In this document: positions 38,001 to 53,000 of the stretch, one piece after another
How the letters are laid out: each line of letters begins with the position of its first letter
Position numbering within the stretch: the stretch's first letter is position 1
Origin: Trileptium ribeirensis
Taxonomy: Eukaryota; Nematoda; Enoplea; Enoplida; Thoracostomopsidae
Direction of reading: 5' to 3'
Length of the DNA stretch: 64,000 nt
Assembly: GCA_030248225.1 (NCBI GenBank)
Contig: JASANE010026875.1
Location: forward strand, 1-64,000
Program-made: the position numbers and the translations under genes
Notes under the pieces: model-generated
Database searches by the model: none
What the model was told of the DNA's origin: nothing
Seen by the model: only the letters and a program-made list of their open reading frames with translations

Positions 38001-41000
38001 TAATAGCACATAAAACGTACGCTCATGCACGCACGCAAATTCGTTTAAACATGTGTTCGATCAAGCGAATTTGCGTGCGTGCGGGTGTAGTTAATTATAA
38101 TATCCATGACAATACATCACAAGTTCATGGTGTACAGATAAATTGTCAAATCAGTTTATATTACCTAGACAAGACAGGTTCACATCACCATGAACGGTGA
38201 CTCAATGTGCATTTGTTTTATTAGCGATTTGGTTTTATTGCTGTCAGTAACTGTATGTGGTTTCTAATTTCGGAATATGTTACAATAAAAATGATCATTG
38301 CTCTGGACTTAATTAGAAACAAGGATTAATTTATGACTCTAGCTGAACAATGGCATAAAAATTTTTAAGCTAAAATTCTTTTTTGATTTTCTTAAACGGT
38401 GCGATGGGAATTGCTAGCAGACAATCAGAAACGCCGCGGTAATTGTGATAATAATTTAGCATCAAACAATATATTATTAAAGGTAGTCGTATGTAAATGC
38501 TGAATGCTGATATGGTGCTTCATAACAAACCTAAAAACAATGAATTCCGCAAAATTTCAAAAACCACTTCAACATCGTTAGCAATATTCTATCTAATGCT
38601 ATCACTATCTAAACATCTGGCTTCTCCAAAGTTGTGGCCTGACATTTGTGGGTACCCCTGGCAAAAACGATTGTTCGAGGTTGGGGCCCTATGGCAAAAT
38701 GCCGCCTTCAAAATTTTTGGCTTTCCTCTGGTTTAAATACCCCCAGCTGACATAAACTAATGAACTGATGTTTTTAACCTAGATAGAGTTTTTTTGCACC
38801 ATTTCTGGGACCATTTATTAACAATTTTAACGTATTTTGGTGAAAAATTTTAAATTTTGAAGTCGGTGGCACCCTCGGTTTTTGCTAGGGTGCCCCTGTT
38901 CATGCCCCCAGCAGAATCCTTTGCCCTAAATTTCGACTCAGGGGTCCCGGTTCATGTCCCTGGCAAAATTTTCAACGGATGGAGAAGCCAGAAACGTGAT
39001 GGTAAGTAGTTATGCCGTAACTTACTGGTGCATGCTGCTTGCTATATTGCGGAAATAACTTTGCGCAAACAGAATTAAAAGTCGCACTATTCCACCGTTT
39101 CTGAGCTTTGTCTAAATATTATGTCCTATTTGAGATGCGTAGACAAAGACATCACCATAAATGAGGTTTGATTATGATTGTGACCAATGTAACATTTAGG
39201 GATGGAATTGAAATACAAGCTATACCCATCTCGATATACTAAGCCTGCTTGAGCCTTATTGTAAGCCACGATCTTTATAAGGCCATATAGTTAGCCTAAT
39301 CCTAAATCGAGGGCTGCCGCCCCGAAGATCTCACTCTTCCTTTTCTTAACGATATTACGTCCGGCCACTAAAGGTGACATAGATAGAACATGATTGTTAT
39401 TTCCTGGCGAAGAGTTTCATTTCACTAATATGGCAATACAAAAAGTTTATTGTGCACCCTTTGCGAATAGTCTACGTAGCGTTATATAGTTCGTTGCCTC
39501 CGGTCTACCATTTTATTATCAATTTTGTATCATTAGTGTTAAAAACCATCGGCTAGAATAACGTGATGACATGAGATTGTGACTCCTATTAGCAAATAAA
39601 TTTAGCGAGCCGGGCTTCCATATTAGTAAGGAAGACAGAAGTCGACCTCCATTTGTTAAAATATTGACGACCCAAAAATTTTACCTGCGGTCCCTATTTG
39701 GGTCCTACCCCCTTCTTCGGAATAGCAGCTGATGCCGAATTTATGATCCTTATTTTCAGGGCCCTGCCGGATCTCCGGAGTAAAGTTTGGCTGAATCCAC
39801 TAATAACATAATCATTAAAACCATACCTGTTATTCATCTCGGCTATTGTAAGAACAATAAATACAATCAAAACCACAAAAATAACCTCCTGAATGGCAGC
39901 GTCTTGTAGCAGAGGAGTACAGTCGAGACGAGCGAAATGTGGTGGAGCTTCTTCCCAGTCGTTTATTATCTAGAACACAAAACAGATTGCCAAGTCTTTG
40001 CTACTACGCTTTTCCAAATTAGCTGTACGTGAGGCGTTACTACGGAGATTTAGTACGGGGTCCCTGCAAAATGTTGGCCTCTTTGGTTTGCCAATGCCAC
40101 TCTGGTATTTTTGCCGCGTTCGTTAAAACATTGATCACAAGTTGACACAAAAAACTGATTACACTAAGTACACACAAAAATTCACAATAACAATATTGAC
40201 TGAAATTTATGTTAGATTTTAATCATTACACACATACGTCAGCAGCGAGCCAGGGAAGCTTATCAACCATTACTACGTTTTGCATAGAAAAACTACAAAT
40301 TTTGGAACCCTATAGAACAAATGCGAGGCTATTGAGCCTAGTTCCGAGCCACGTGAAACTGCTCTAGGGCATAATTTTCAGCAATTGGCGAAATCAGTCT
40401 TACAAAACATTGAGCACAAGTAACACATACGAAAAAAAAACCAGAATCATAGTCAGTAAGCGTCAAAAATTACTATCGCTTTTCGGGCGACCCAGCAATG
40501 TTATGTCAAATAAGTTGCCGTTTCTGGCTGTTGCATATTCCACCATCAGCGATTTAAATCGTCATAATAGTCTTTTCCGTACTGCGGAAAACTTTAGGAG
40601 TTGAGACTCGCAGGTAGAGGGCAGATTAGAGGAAGCAGTGCCTAGCTGGGGTGGACATGAAATACGCGACAGTACAGTCACGCTCAGAGATAAAAATAAA
40701 CGCAAATTTTTCGCGAATAGCAATTGAACAGCTGTTAATTTTTCTCGAACCGTGCGAGAAAGATTCGTGACTTTTCAAAATTTCACTAAAATACTGAAGA
40801 CCAAGTATGACACGGAACCCCTTTAGAAATTAGTTATTTCACACACTAAAATATTGAAAACGGGCAGAACATCGAACCACTGTGAAAATAAGATTTTTTT
40901 CACAACATTCTCTCATGTTCTATGCTATTTATTTCAGTCGCGAAAATATCGAAAACAAGCAAAAAGCTGAACTCCTTACGGTACAACAAAGTTTTCATTC

Positions 41001-44000
41001 AGTCGCAACAATAACAAAAACAACAAGTGCTTGTTCCACCCCTTAGTAAGTGGGTGTCATTGTGGCTAAGTAAAGTTGCAAAATTAATAGAATCTGCGAA
41101 CAGATGAAATTGTATTTGTAAATTCCGATAATTAAAAAGGGGTTCACCACCATCTATAGTAAGTAACGAAACATAATGTTTCTAGTGGATATGAAACTAA
41201 GGCAGAGATAATTATAAAAGTAGTACATATACTACAATAAAACTATTCAAGGTAACCTGAAATCCTCGAATGCATTCTTGTATATTTCACGAATAGAGAT
41301 TATTATTTCGTCTTACACGTAAATTAGCTTTTTTTAAAACGTTTACTTTTCTGTTTCAGCAACAGAAATAACACATTAAGGAGGCGCGCTCACAATGATA
41401 TCTGGAGGCTCACGATCCTGGTCACTTTTTATGCAGAACTGAAGTTCCATACGCATGGATAAACACAGGGTTACTCAAGATGTCATCTGTACACCAAGTT
41501 TTGCTTAGAAGTATTGTGCAGACTAAGCTTAAGCCTAATGTTAGTCTGGGCTCACAATTAAACAAGCACTTTTGCCATATGCCACGCATCTCAAGTTTCC
41601 TGCCCCTAAGTTTAGAGTGAACTTGGACATGGTTCTGTTTTTATATGTTCGCCAATGGCTAATGCCATTTTTGTTAATATCGGCTGAAGTCGCTCGTGGT
41701 ATCGTAGTTGCAGAACTTACAAAATACAACGAGGCAGATTATTTCATATATAAACTAGGAACTCGCAAATGAAACGTAGCGAGCTGCGTGGTTTCATTTT
41801 TAAGTTATAATTTTGTTTAATCACCTGTAATAGTGTTTGATGTATAACCCTAAAACCTCTTGAACCCTGAAATGAAAATCCCAAAACCTCGTACATATCC
41901 TAAACACATCGGAGGAAACAACTGACAACGCATCAAGTATTTCTGCTTATTTCTAGATAACCAAACGATCGTATTCAGCTTACCAAAAAACCTATATAGA
42001 CAAATTCTTGATAAGTAACCAAATAACCGAAGACCGACTATATTGTGCAAATTGGGTTCATTGACGCTAAATTCATTGAAAACACATGAAAAGGCTTGAA
42101 ATATGCAGGATGGCTCAAGGTAAACAAACCGGTGTATTCAGCCTTCAGAAATACCTATATACAGACAAATGAATACGCAATACATAATATCATCGCAATA
42201 TCTGCACGCAATACGTCATAATCAGACAAATGAAAACGCACTACATTTTGGAAATTGGGTGAGAGTAAAACCGTTGAAACCCAATTATCTATAGTCAAGT
42301 TGAACTCTAGATAATAACAGATACAACAAGAGATAATGAAGCGAAATCTGAAAAATCGCTATTTTCTAGTAAATGGCAGATGAACCGCATTCGGCCCCAC
42401 AGCGCCCCAGGAAGTGGTCCACCGGAAAAGTTTAGTCAGCAGTTATAGATGTCGATGAGTTGATTCTGAATGGTAGTTTCAATGTTTGGGTACGAAGCCT
42501 GATATGTGCTCCGAAAAACTTGTCTCCGTAGAGCCAGATTTGGCAAGGAACACTTAAAAACCTGTTTTTGCCATTTTGAGCCGGTTGAAGCTGTTCGCGT
42601 TCAACTAAATTGCACATCTTCGTCACTTTTGCTATGAAACAAAAAATTTCGAAATCCGACCATCCGAAAATGAGTTATGAATGGCAGTGACAGACGATAA
42701 TATTTTCACGATTGTACACCTAGCCCCCTCAATGGAAACTCCACTCGCTCCGTTTCAATAATTATAACACTTTCAAATCTCATATATCCAACTTGTATTT
42801 TCCACAATAACTTCTGTCTTGCAATAAAGCGAAACATATGCTCTTGTATATTCTGAGTACGCTGTCCTTATGAAATTGGTGCAGGGAATCGAAAGATGTC
42901 TAAGTGAACCACATGAGATGTATAGCGAAAAGTTTATGCCTTATACTATAACATCTAGAAACACAACATATTTATTATAAATTGGAGCTTTCATTGAAAA
43001 CAAGAATCACCAAACAATTATAATTATTAGCAAAAATCTTACTTTTGTTATGTCGTCTACACTCCTCTCATGCACATTACGCTTAATACAAGTTGCTAAA
43101 TCAGTCGACAATTCCACGATGTAAACCTAAAATGTTTCATTTCAATGTTACTGAAAAGCACTACATTTTAGCACTTTGTCCCCTTTGTCACAGTCGTCAT
43201 GGTTCTAAGGTGATACTACACTGTTTACAAACCTCCTGCGACAAAAACTACATAAACTTAATAACGCAAGATAGTCACTGCTTAGCAGTGTAAATAGCTA
43301 AACTAACGGCTTAAATAGAAAATCTGTAGCGATCAATAAAAATGACTTTTGAGTTCTGTTCAAAAATGTTAACGATACAGTCATGCTCAGAAATGGCAAA
43401 TTTTTCGCGAATCGTTAGCGAACAATTAACAAATATCAATAATTGATAATGTTAATTTTTCGCGAACATGCGTGAACAGTGTGTGAATTTTTCGCGGACG
43501 ATTCGCGAAAAACTTGTGTTTACTTCTGAACGTGCGAAGCAGACCTAACAAAGCACAACTAAAATCAAATGACAAGAACTAGGGGGTAGTTAATAAAACA
43601 AAATGGTGACATATTACTGGATACTGGTTTAACCATCTTGGCATTGACGAACACCTGATTTCAGAAGCTTAACAAGGGGTAGATAATAGTTATTTTACAT
43701 TATAATTAAGAAACTTGTACCCAGAATTTTGATGTCTATAAGAAAATATTCGACATGAGAAGGACCGATTTGGCCCAAACTTTATCAACAATAGTATTCT
43801 AATGAGCATTCAATACCTGGTAGCCATTCTGTTTTCCAATGCTCCAAATTTCATCAAAGTGTTGAAGCGAGCAATTGATTGCGTCAACAATTATAAAATT
43901 GAAAAACCCGTCGTCGATAGTTTTGCGAAATGCCTTTAACAGTTGCTTTCGATAGAGTGGCTCCAGCAATTCATCGTATTCGTATTGCATTGTCTGTAAT

Positions 44001-47000
44001 TAAACAAATTTGGCTTGCACAATGTGAAAAGAGAAACGAATTCTCGTAGGAATATGTGACTATATCGGCGTCTATCTAACGCTACTCTGCACAATGTTGT
44101 GGTCCGTGGCTGCCTTATTATCAACCAGAAATGAATCATTGTTACCGTTTGATTTTGCACTTGGTTCTTTGTATCAAACATTGATTAAACAAAATGCATG
44201 TTACCCCGAGCACAAAGCGAAATATTGCCATAATACCACTTTTTGTGTAAGCATAAATATTATCTGAGAAGTATCGTTTGTGACAGAACGTAAAAAGATA
44301 CACTATAAACGTGCGAAACGAGTAACCATTAATTTCACACTACAATAAACTGGGGGAGCTTTATTTGAAGATTTGAACATAAACTGTATGTTGCAAAATT
44401 TTATCGATCGAAATGCACAGAATTAAGTATATAAAATTTGATAAAATTTTTTCACTGTCTGTACAGAGATACTCATATGCAAGGATATACACGTTCGCCT
44501 CTTCCAAAACCAGAGGTTGAATTTGCCCGCCTAAAATTAATGTCTGTCGTTCGAGACTCGCTCCCGCCTCACTTAAAACTAATTTGTTCCAAAAATATAA
44601 TTTCTTAATTTTAAGAGTATCGAAATCTCAAGCGAGCCACTCGCCCGTGGCTCTCAGGAGACTCGTCCGAAATTCCGCAGCAATCTCTGGTGTTTTCCGT
44701 AGATCAATGAATGTTAATGTTATGGCCAAACAAGATAAGACGGAAAGAGTAAAACGCCTGATTCGTTTTAAGAAAAAATTCTTCTTGATGAATGTTTGGA
44801 GATTATTTTATCCCCATAATATTATTGTGTAATAGTTTGCAATTATTTGAATAAGTTCACAATAATAAATAACTAGTAAAAGTAATAAATTATAAAAAGT
44901 GGCGAAGGCGAAGTATTTTATATCTTATTTATGCATTGTAGTTCAACATCAACTTATAATAAGTATCACGTTTTAAATAATTAATGTCAAATCCACAATA
45001 CAAAAAGATAGCTAGCTAAAAATTTACTAATTAATTAGTAAAATTAACTAATTAGGTAATTATTAATAAACAAATTAGCACAGATAATAAAATCATATAT
45101 TTAAAGTCATGTTCATGATCAGCGACATCGGAAACCCAAACAATTAACAATTTATAATTGTTAATGTAGTTTCATGCATGATATGGAAACTTCATAGTTT
45201 TATGCCATTTAATACTCATTTCAAGTAAAAGTATAAGCAATCAAACTGCACAAAATGTAGCGGGAAAGAATCCAATATTACATCATAGGTTAGTCGTTAT
45301 TTTGATACATACATTAATATTATTATAGGCATGCCGTAAATACATATCGATACCTTTTGCATTTTTGCGCGACCAGATGCGGTATTTTTGACACTTGATT
45401 CGGCTTCTGTCATAAAGTAATCATCCAAACAAAGTATTCTTGGCGCAACACCGCCCAGCTCAATTTCGCGGTCCTGAAAATGAGTTTGTCTACAAAAATG
45501 GATAACGCAATCATAACACCAAAAAATACGCCACGAAAATAACTGGTGTACGGGTCACAGCACAGACAGGCTTCTGCTTTTTCGAAGTTTGCCAGTAGAG
45601 GTCGTTGACTCAAAACAATACTTATGCTGGATTTTTCAGGAGAAATGAATTTGGGCGCGAGGTCTTGTGAATCCAAAACTGTCAGAATTAAGAGTTTTCA
45701 ATGCAATTCGCAAAAAACAGCTAATAAACAGCATCATAAACGCTGCCTATAAATCACTGCTTGAGGTTAAAAGGGCTAATCATTCGCACACGTATACAAA
45801 AGTTGCAGAAATGATTTGTTAGCAAAATATATTAGCGCTTAGCAATTAAAAATATAGAAGTTTGGCAATTTTAGACATAAAATCTTTAGATTAGAAACTG
45901 AATGTAACATTTTTGTATTAGCTTGAGGCATTCGCATGGGGGAGGAGAAGTAAATGTCATTGGGCGCTAAAGCCATTAGAGCGTAAAACTTTGCCAGGCC
46001 GCATTTTTTTAATCAGCCAGAACCGAAAAATAACATGAACATCACCACAACACAACACGAATACACGAAGTTTGCGCATATTTCACGAGGAAGATATCGA
46101 AAACGTATTGAGTACATGACACATTGCATAACAGCGGAGCTATGGTTACTTCAGATACTTTTCCAGTGAAAATACATGTTGAGAATTGTTGTCATTAGGC
46201 CAGCTCTACAATTTATGTCCATAATTCGATGTGAAATTTGGTATTCTAGCGTAACTACTTTACAGTTACAATCACAATTAAGTGCTCAAAAACACATCGA
46301 AGCTTCGTTCGATCTCGATCGTTTGCGTTTACGCGAAAATCGATCGTTTAAACGAAAGTCGATTAATTTAACGAATTTCGATTGTTTTGAAATAAAAAAT
46401 ATTTTGATGAAAAATATTGGTTTACGTTTAATTTAATGAATTTCGTTTAAACGAAGATCGATCGATTGCGTTTTCGTTCGATTTTGTCTGCGTTCGATTT
46501 TATAAGCACTTAATGCGTATTGTACCTGTACATCATAGCGGGAAATCATATACATCATAGGTGTATAATATCCACGTAAGCTTTGGGTGAATCAGCTGGA
46601 AATTCTTGAAACTCATAATTTTCTTTCAAACAATTTTGCTAACACTAGTAACACGTAAACGTGGGTGACGGAGGCATGGTGGTTAACAACGGCGTGAATA
46701 GTGCATACAGCTTGTGGAATTTCTAACATTTTTGGTAACAGTTTAAAAGTAATACAGTAGAATGACAATACATCTATCAAGTTGTACCCATCAATGAAAT
46801 TTAGTCCAAATAGGCCGAGTCATTCAAAAGTTATAACACACTTAATAATTTTTCACTCATTTTTAAGAGACTTTGCTTAATTTTAAGAGAATTTATAAAG
46901 GTAAGTAGATCACTCGTATACAGTCTTTTAGAAAACGTGAAGGTACATGTTATGTCAAAAAATGACCGAGATAGCACGAACGGTTGTCGAGATATGATGA

Positions 47001-50000
47001 ACTTAGGTTTCCCTAAGTCAATTTTAAGAGAATTTGCTTAATTTTTAAGGAAAGAGATGAAATACGTCAAACAGCTATACACAGCTGTTTAGAAAACGTG
47101 AAAATACATTTTATGTAAAAAAATCGCCGAAATAGCACGAACGGTTGTCGAGATGCGGTGAAAAAGCTGAAAAAATGGCAAAAATCCCTAAGTTTGAGCA
47201 ACATTTGCTTAATTTTGAGTACAAAGCAATTTTCGTAGAAAAAAGTGCTCAATCAAAGGGCACTCCGCAAGAGAATATGCAACACGAAGAAAAAAAATTT
47301 CTAAAATCGGCCCAGGCGTTCAACCTGCAGACCTGTCTGTGACAAACAAAAAAAAGTCACAGAGAAAATTGAAATTTTGCGTCTAGTATATTGATATATA
47401 AAAAGTTAAATGTACGCCTCCGGCTGCGACTCGCCACCTTCCGTGGCTCGTCTTGCCTCCGTCAATAAAGTTAAATGTACGCCTCCGGCTGCGACTCACC
47501 ACCTTCGGTGGCTCGTCTTGCCTCCGTCAATTACTGTAATTTTTAGCATCTCGCGAAGGCAAAAAACCAGGTATGCTGAGGTGCGCGGCATCAAGGGGAA
47601 GCTAAATATATGGCTTAAGGGGTAATTCCTCTATAGACAACTATGGTATACGTGCACCGCCCATTATAAAATTCAAGCGATTTCCAACATCCAGTACCCG
47701 CCAAAATGACTGTTGTTTACTCGATACTCGGTCGAAAGAAATTTATTCTAAAAATATGATTTGTTACTAATTTTGTTTCGAAATTTCGAGCGAGCCGCTT
47801 GCTCAAAATGTGACAGCCATTTTTGACTCTGTAAATAGCGATTTTGCCAGGGCACTTGGACCGGGGAAGGGGGGCGGTTTGCTCGGAACCATGGGTGTGC
47901 GCATCTCGCAATAAACCATGAATAATGCCTTTCATTCTACCGGGGTTTCGAATTCCAAAATTGTCAATATTCAGCATTTAGGAAGAAACACTTATGATAG
48001 GGGGTAAGAACAGTTTTTAAGCAAATTTTGATGTAATTTATAGAATTCTTAACTCCAGCTTAAAAATTAATTTTTTGCGTCCACTCTGGATGGAGGGCGG
48101 TATTCTGGAAGGAGGCAAAAAAATTTGCCGCAACGCGTTAAACTAGAAAAGCTAAAAACAAGGATCTAAAAATGCAGTTACCCTCAGCCCGGCCTAACTT
48201 CGAGAGTCCAGATTATATAAGCAAAAATGTCGGCTTCAACGTTAGAGTTTCCAACGTTATGTGCAAATTAAACGATATAAAATCGTGATATTGAGCAATG
48301 CTCTTTGGTTTGATGCACATAAAGTGTTAAAACATTCTTTTAACAGCTGCAATGAGACGAAATATTAAAAGCCTGTACATCTATAGCTCCAGTACAAATC
48401 GCAGAACCTGTGTCCACTGACCTCGATAACCTACAGTAACAGCCAGAAATAAATGAAAAATCATGTAAATTTTATTACACAATATTTCAATCAATAATTG
48501 CGATTTACAGGAACTTCGATCGATTTCGATTTTTATTCGACTTTCCGCAATAAAACTAGTAGGGTAAATACTCTTTACCGGCATGGAAAAATAAACCCCT
48601 GAAAAATGTTATTGGAAAATATAACGACAGGTAATGCGTGCTTAATTGGCTATACAGGGTTGTCGGTGAAAAATCTTAGTACACTAATAATGTAATATCT
48701 AGGTAATGCTTTACCGCTTTTAATTTGACAAATGCTAAATATATTTATTTATTTGCTTAATGGACTGGAAAAATGGCGTTGGTTGTTGCGGTGGAAAATG
48801 CTTTATTTTTTCAATTTAGTACGATGTTCTATGTACTGTACTTTACACACTACACTTGATTCTTTGTGATTTGTCCACGGCATAAAGAAGTTAATCGCAT
48901 TTAGTAATTCAGACATTTTTAATAGCTTGAAGAAAATTGGTATAAAAAATATCTACGTCTAGTTACTTTGATTAGCTTTGCTGTATACGATTTTCCAGCA
49001 CCGGGTGGACCACGTAGAATAATGACAATTTTCGGCGGTCGCTTTTGCCGTCCCGGATTGTTAATAAGATCATCTATGGATAATGTTTCAATTTTTGGAG
49101 CAAACACTGAAATGTTTAGTCCAAACGGGTTTTGCGACCCAGCAGATAAAGAATCATTTCTGACCGCAGGATCTACCACACTCGGAATCGTACAAATTTT
49201 CGTTGATTTATCCGGTGACGTGGCTCCTCTCGAAAACCTAAAATTTATTGTTGTAATAGCAACAAAACGATATAATACAAGACATCTGTTTTGCAAATAA
49301 GCTTAGCTACCGCTATCTTAATGCTTCAACATGTTGTACAACATACGGCACAATTGACTGCCCGCTTGTGAGAGGGTGAGCAAATAAAAACAAATTATAA
49401 AATAACAAAATATTTATTTCAGCTGAGTACGTTACGAACGAGCAACTTTTGCGGCTCCTATCTCGCGACACAAGTTCGAAAAAACGAGAATTATCTCATC
49501 GAGATCTACAACTTTTCTGATTACCATTTTTTGTGGGACCACTCTCCGAGGCAGAACATGGTCATCGACATAGAAATAGCGATTTTTCAAATTTCGCCGC
49601 TTTACTGCTTGTTTTACCTCTCAATAAGTGCATATTAGGTTATCAAACACGCTGGATAAGATTGTTTTGAGACTATATTGTACGTTTTATTGGGATTTCA
49701 GCGGTTTTTGGCCGACGAAACCGATTTCCAAAATGTAGTACGTTTTAATTTGCCTGAAAATGTAATGCGTTCAGGGCGCAAAGAATGGTAAATAACAAAA
49801 TATAGTTGTTTTTCTAATGTACACGGTGCATATTTCATTACTTTTCAACGGTTTTAATGGGTTTATGGTCAATGAACGCGATTTCCGTATTATAGCTTCT
49901 TTCAGTTATTTGATTACGCATTGCGTACATGTCATCAAGAATTGCTGTATAGTTTTTCCGCTAGGCTGAATACGATGGTTTGGTTATCTAGAGAACAGCA

Positions 50001-53000
50001 CAAGTAGTTGATGTGTTGTCAGTTGTTTTTGGTGGGTTTAAGTTCTACAAGGTTTTAGGGTATTCAGTGGGTTCAAGGTTGAGCAGGTTTTAGAATGGTA
50101 TAGTCGTCAAACACATCCTAATAAAGGTGATTAAACAAAATATCTTAAACATGAAACCACGCTCGCTCCGTTTCACCCTCGCTTGCGAGTTACTAGTGAT
50201 ATTGTAGTAATGTTGGATTCTGGATTACCACACCGTATTAATAATTTAGTCCACAAGCGCATGCATGCGTGCGTATGCGTTTAAATGCGGTTGCCTGCGT
50301 ATGCGCTTAAACAAACCTGTCCTTCGTGCGTTCAAACGAACGCAAGCACAAATGCATTTAGAAACATAAGCTGCTAAATGCTCTTGCTACACATTAAATA
50401 ATGAAACCACCGTATCAAGAACCTATAGCTAGGGTATTCTTGATACCATGGAAGCAATACATAACTGAAGACAGACTATATATTTAGTAAATCCGGCTCG
50501 TCAAGCCTAAAACATTTGAAGGCACTGAAAACGTAACATATAACCATACTGGACTTGTATAACAATATAACCATACTGGACTTGTATAACAAATCCATCG
50601 AATTTAGACTGCTTCATAACTTAATAGAAACTCACTGTAAGGAAAGAACACGCAATAACATGCATAACTTTGAAAAATCGATGTTTATGGTGAAGGGTAG
50701 ACGAGCCATACCCGAGCTCACAGCGGCCAATGTAGTGGTGCCACAGAAGTGTTAGTCAAAAATGACTGTCACTTTTCGTGACTCCTCGAAACAAATTTGT
50801 TCTACAATAATAGAATTTATTAATTTTAGTAGTTTCAAACGACTAGTTCGAAGTCGCTCCTTCAAAATGAGACAATAGTTTCTGGCGTGTACTGTAGGTC
50901 TCATTCTCAGGGTAGTGGTTTTTCTATGAGATGCTTGTATCACGAGATAAGGGCTCTGGAACACTGCTTTCGCATTGCCGCGTGTGCCACAAACGTCTCA
51001 AGAGCCATCTTTTGCCATTTTGACTTATACACGGTCGGTGCTCTTTGGCTCATTGTGTTCATTCAACAAAAAGACACATCGTCATCACTGTTGCTATAGA
51101 ACAAAAATCTGTCGAAATTCATCCATTTGAGCATTACACCGACAGACAAAAACAAAAAATTATTTAGATTACCCCCTCCCCTGTGTTCTCAGCAGAAACT
51201 CCGCTCTCTCCGTTTCAATTTAAGAAGCAGAATAGTATTCTTAGTAGTTAGAATAAAAACGATCAAAGATTATTTTGTGCAAAACAGGGTGATTATCAAT
51301 ACTACTACCAAAAAATTACTTTTGAGAACATTTGTCAGTGTGGTCGCGAATATGCCTCGTTGCAAAACCAGAACTTGCAGCTACCGGACTAATACTTCTA
51401 CGGCGTCTGGAGCACGCGTCGTCAGCTACAAAACAAAAAATCCTTCCATAAAAACGAAAAAATGATATTATATACATAGGACGTAGAATATACACCATGT
51501 GTAATTTCAACCTTTATAAATTGATCAGTTCGTGTTTTGAAACTGTTTGCTACTCACTTCAAACAAACCGCCCACGTTTTATCTGTATACGGATGCAGAG
51601 GTATTGGCTATAGTATAATTATTTATGTTATTGCTATTTACAGGGATTAAAAATGAAAAATCCTGTCTATCCAAGACAAAAAAGTTTTTTTGTGTCAGTA
51701 ACATCATATCAATGTTTCTCCATCCAAAATAAACTTATACTATACCACGGTTAACGCATATAAGAAGTAAAATTCAAAGGGGATCTTTCATATTTGAATT
51801 ATTTTATAGAATTCATATTAACAAAACCAATTTGTAGGCACCAAGCTGGAAACTCGATAAAGTCAAAATTTGTGGGGCGCCGCCATCGAACTTGGCACTG
51901 GGCCGATAGAGTGGCGGCGAACGACAAGGGGGTTGCCCATAGTTTAACCGTTGCAATTGCTCCATAATTTTCTGAAAAAAGTGTGGAGGGGCAAATTTTT
52001 CTGGACGGCAAAATGACCCAGGGGCATCGACAAGTTATGGAAGGGAGGTACGAAACGGGCGATGTCGCAGCGGACAATAACGGGCCGACCATGGTTGGTG
52101 GGGCGCCCTCACCACGCTAGCAAGATGCCAGCCAGCGAGCAACCGAGTTTGCTGTTTCAACAAAATTCGTGTTCTCGATATGATGCCAAACCGGCACAAG
52201 GCCAAACCAATATACTGGGATTAGAATCACGGTAAAATTTGTGTTCGGGAATTTTCACATTTTAGATCCAGTTGCGGTTCGAATATTCATTTTAATGTTT
52301 AGTTCCGTCTACAACCATACCAAATTTTGTATTTTACATCGCTGCATGCTTGTCTGATATACTGCCTCAAGCACCACCTAGTGCGCTTGTCATTTTTTAA
52401 ATGCGTACACAACTAAGTCAGGTAATATGCGTGCAACGTTGTCAGGAATCAGGTCTTGATAAGAAATAATGTGTTTAGTGACAAATTTCGTAGTTTGTCT
52501 CAACTATAGCACATCGCTGTTCAGAAAGGACACAGTACCGAGAGTAATTTTCTCTCGAATTGGAAAAACGAACAATTCCAGGATTTCCACGAAATAACAT
52601 AATACAACAGTATTACTAATAACTAGAGTAAACCAAAATACTTAGTCTACGCTTATTCGTTTTGTATCCGAATGCAGTTTTCCTTGGCAGCAAATGAGGC
52701 AGCCCATGTTGATCGAAATATAAAGATATCGTCGAAATTCTTATCGACTTCAGCCCCTTTAAAGTCCCAAAAGAATGACATCACAGCAATTATATATTAA
52801 TGACAAGTTATTTCAAACACGTCATTTCAAATCCACAGTACCTTTATTTATCCCTGCATTTATTATACTGCGCCTGCAAGACCAAGTTCGAGTAACACAT
52901 CTATTTAAAATACACAATGTCGGTTACTGGTTCAGCTTATTTCCTGGTTGGCGCCCTCAAGAATTAGTTTATAGTAACTATGTACAATAATATAAAATAT

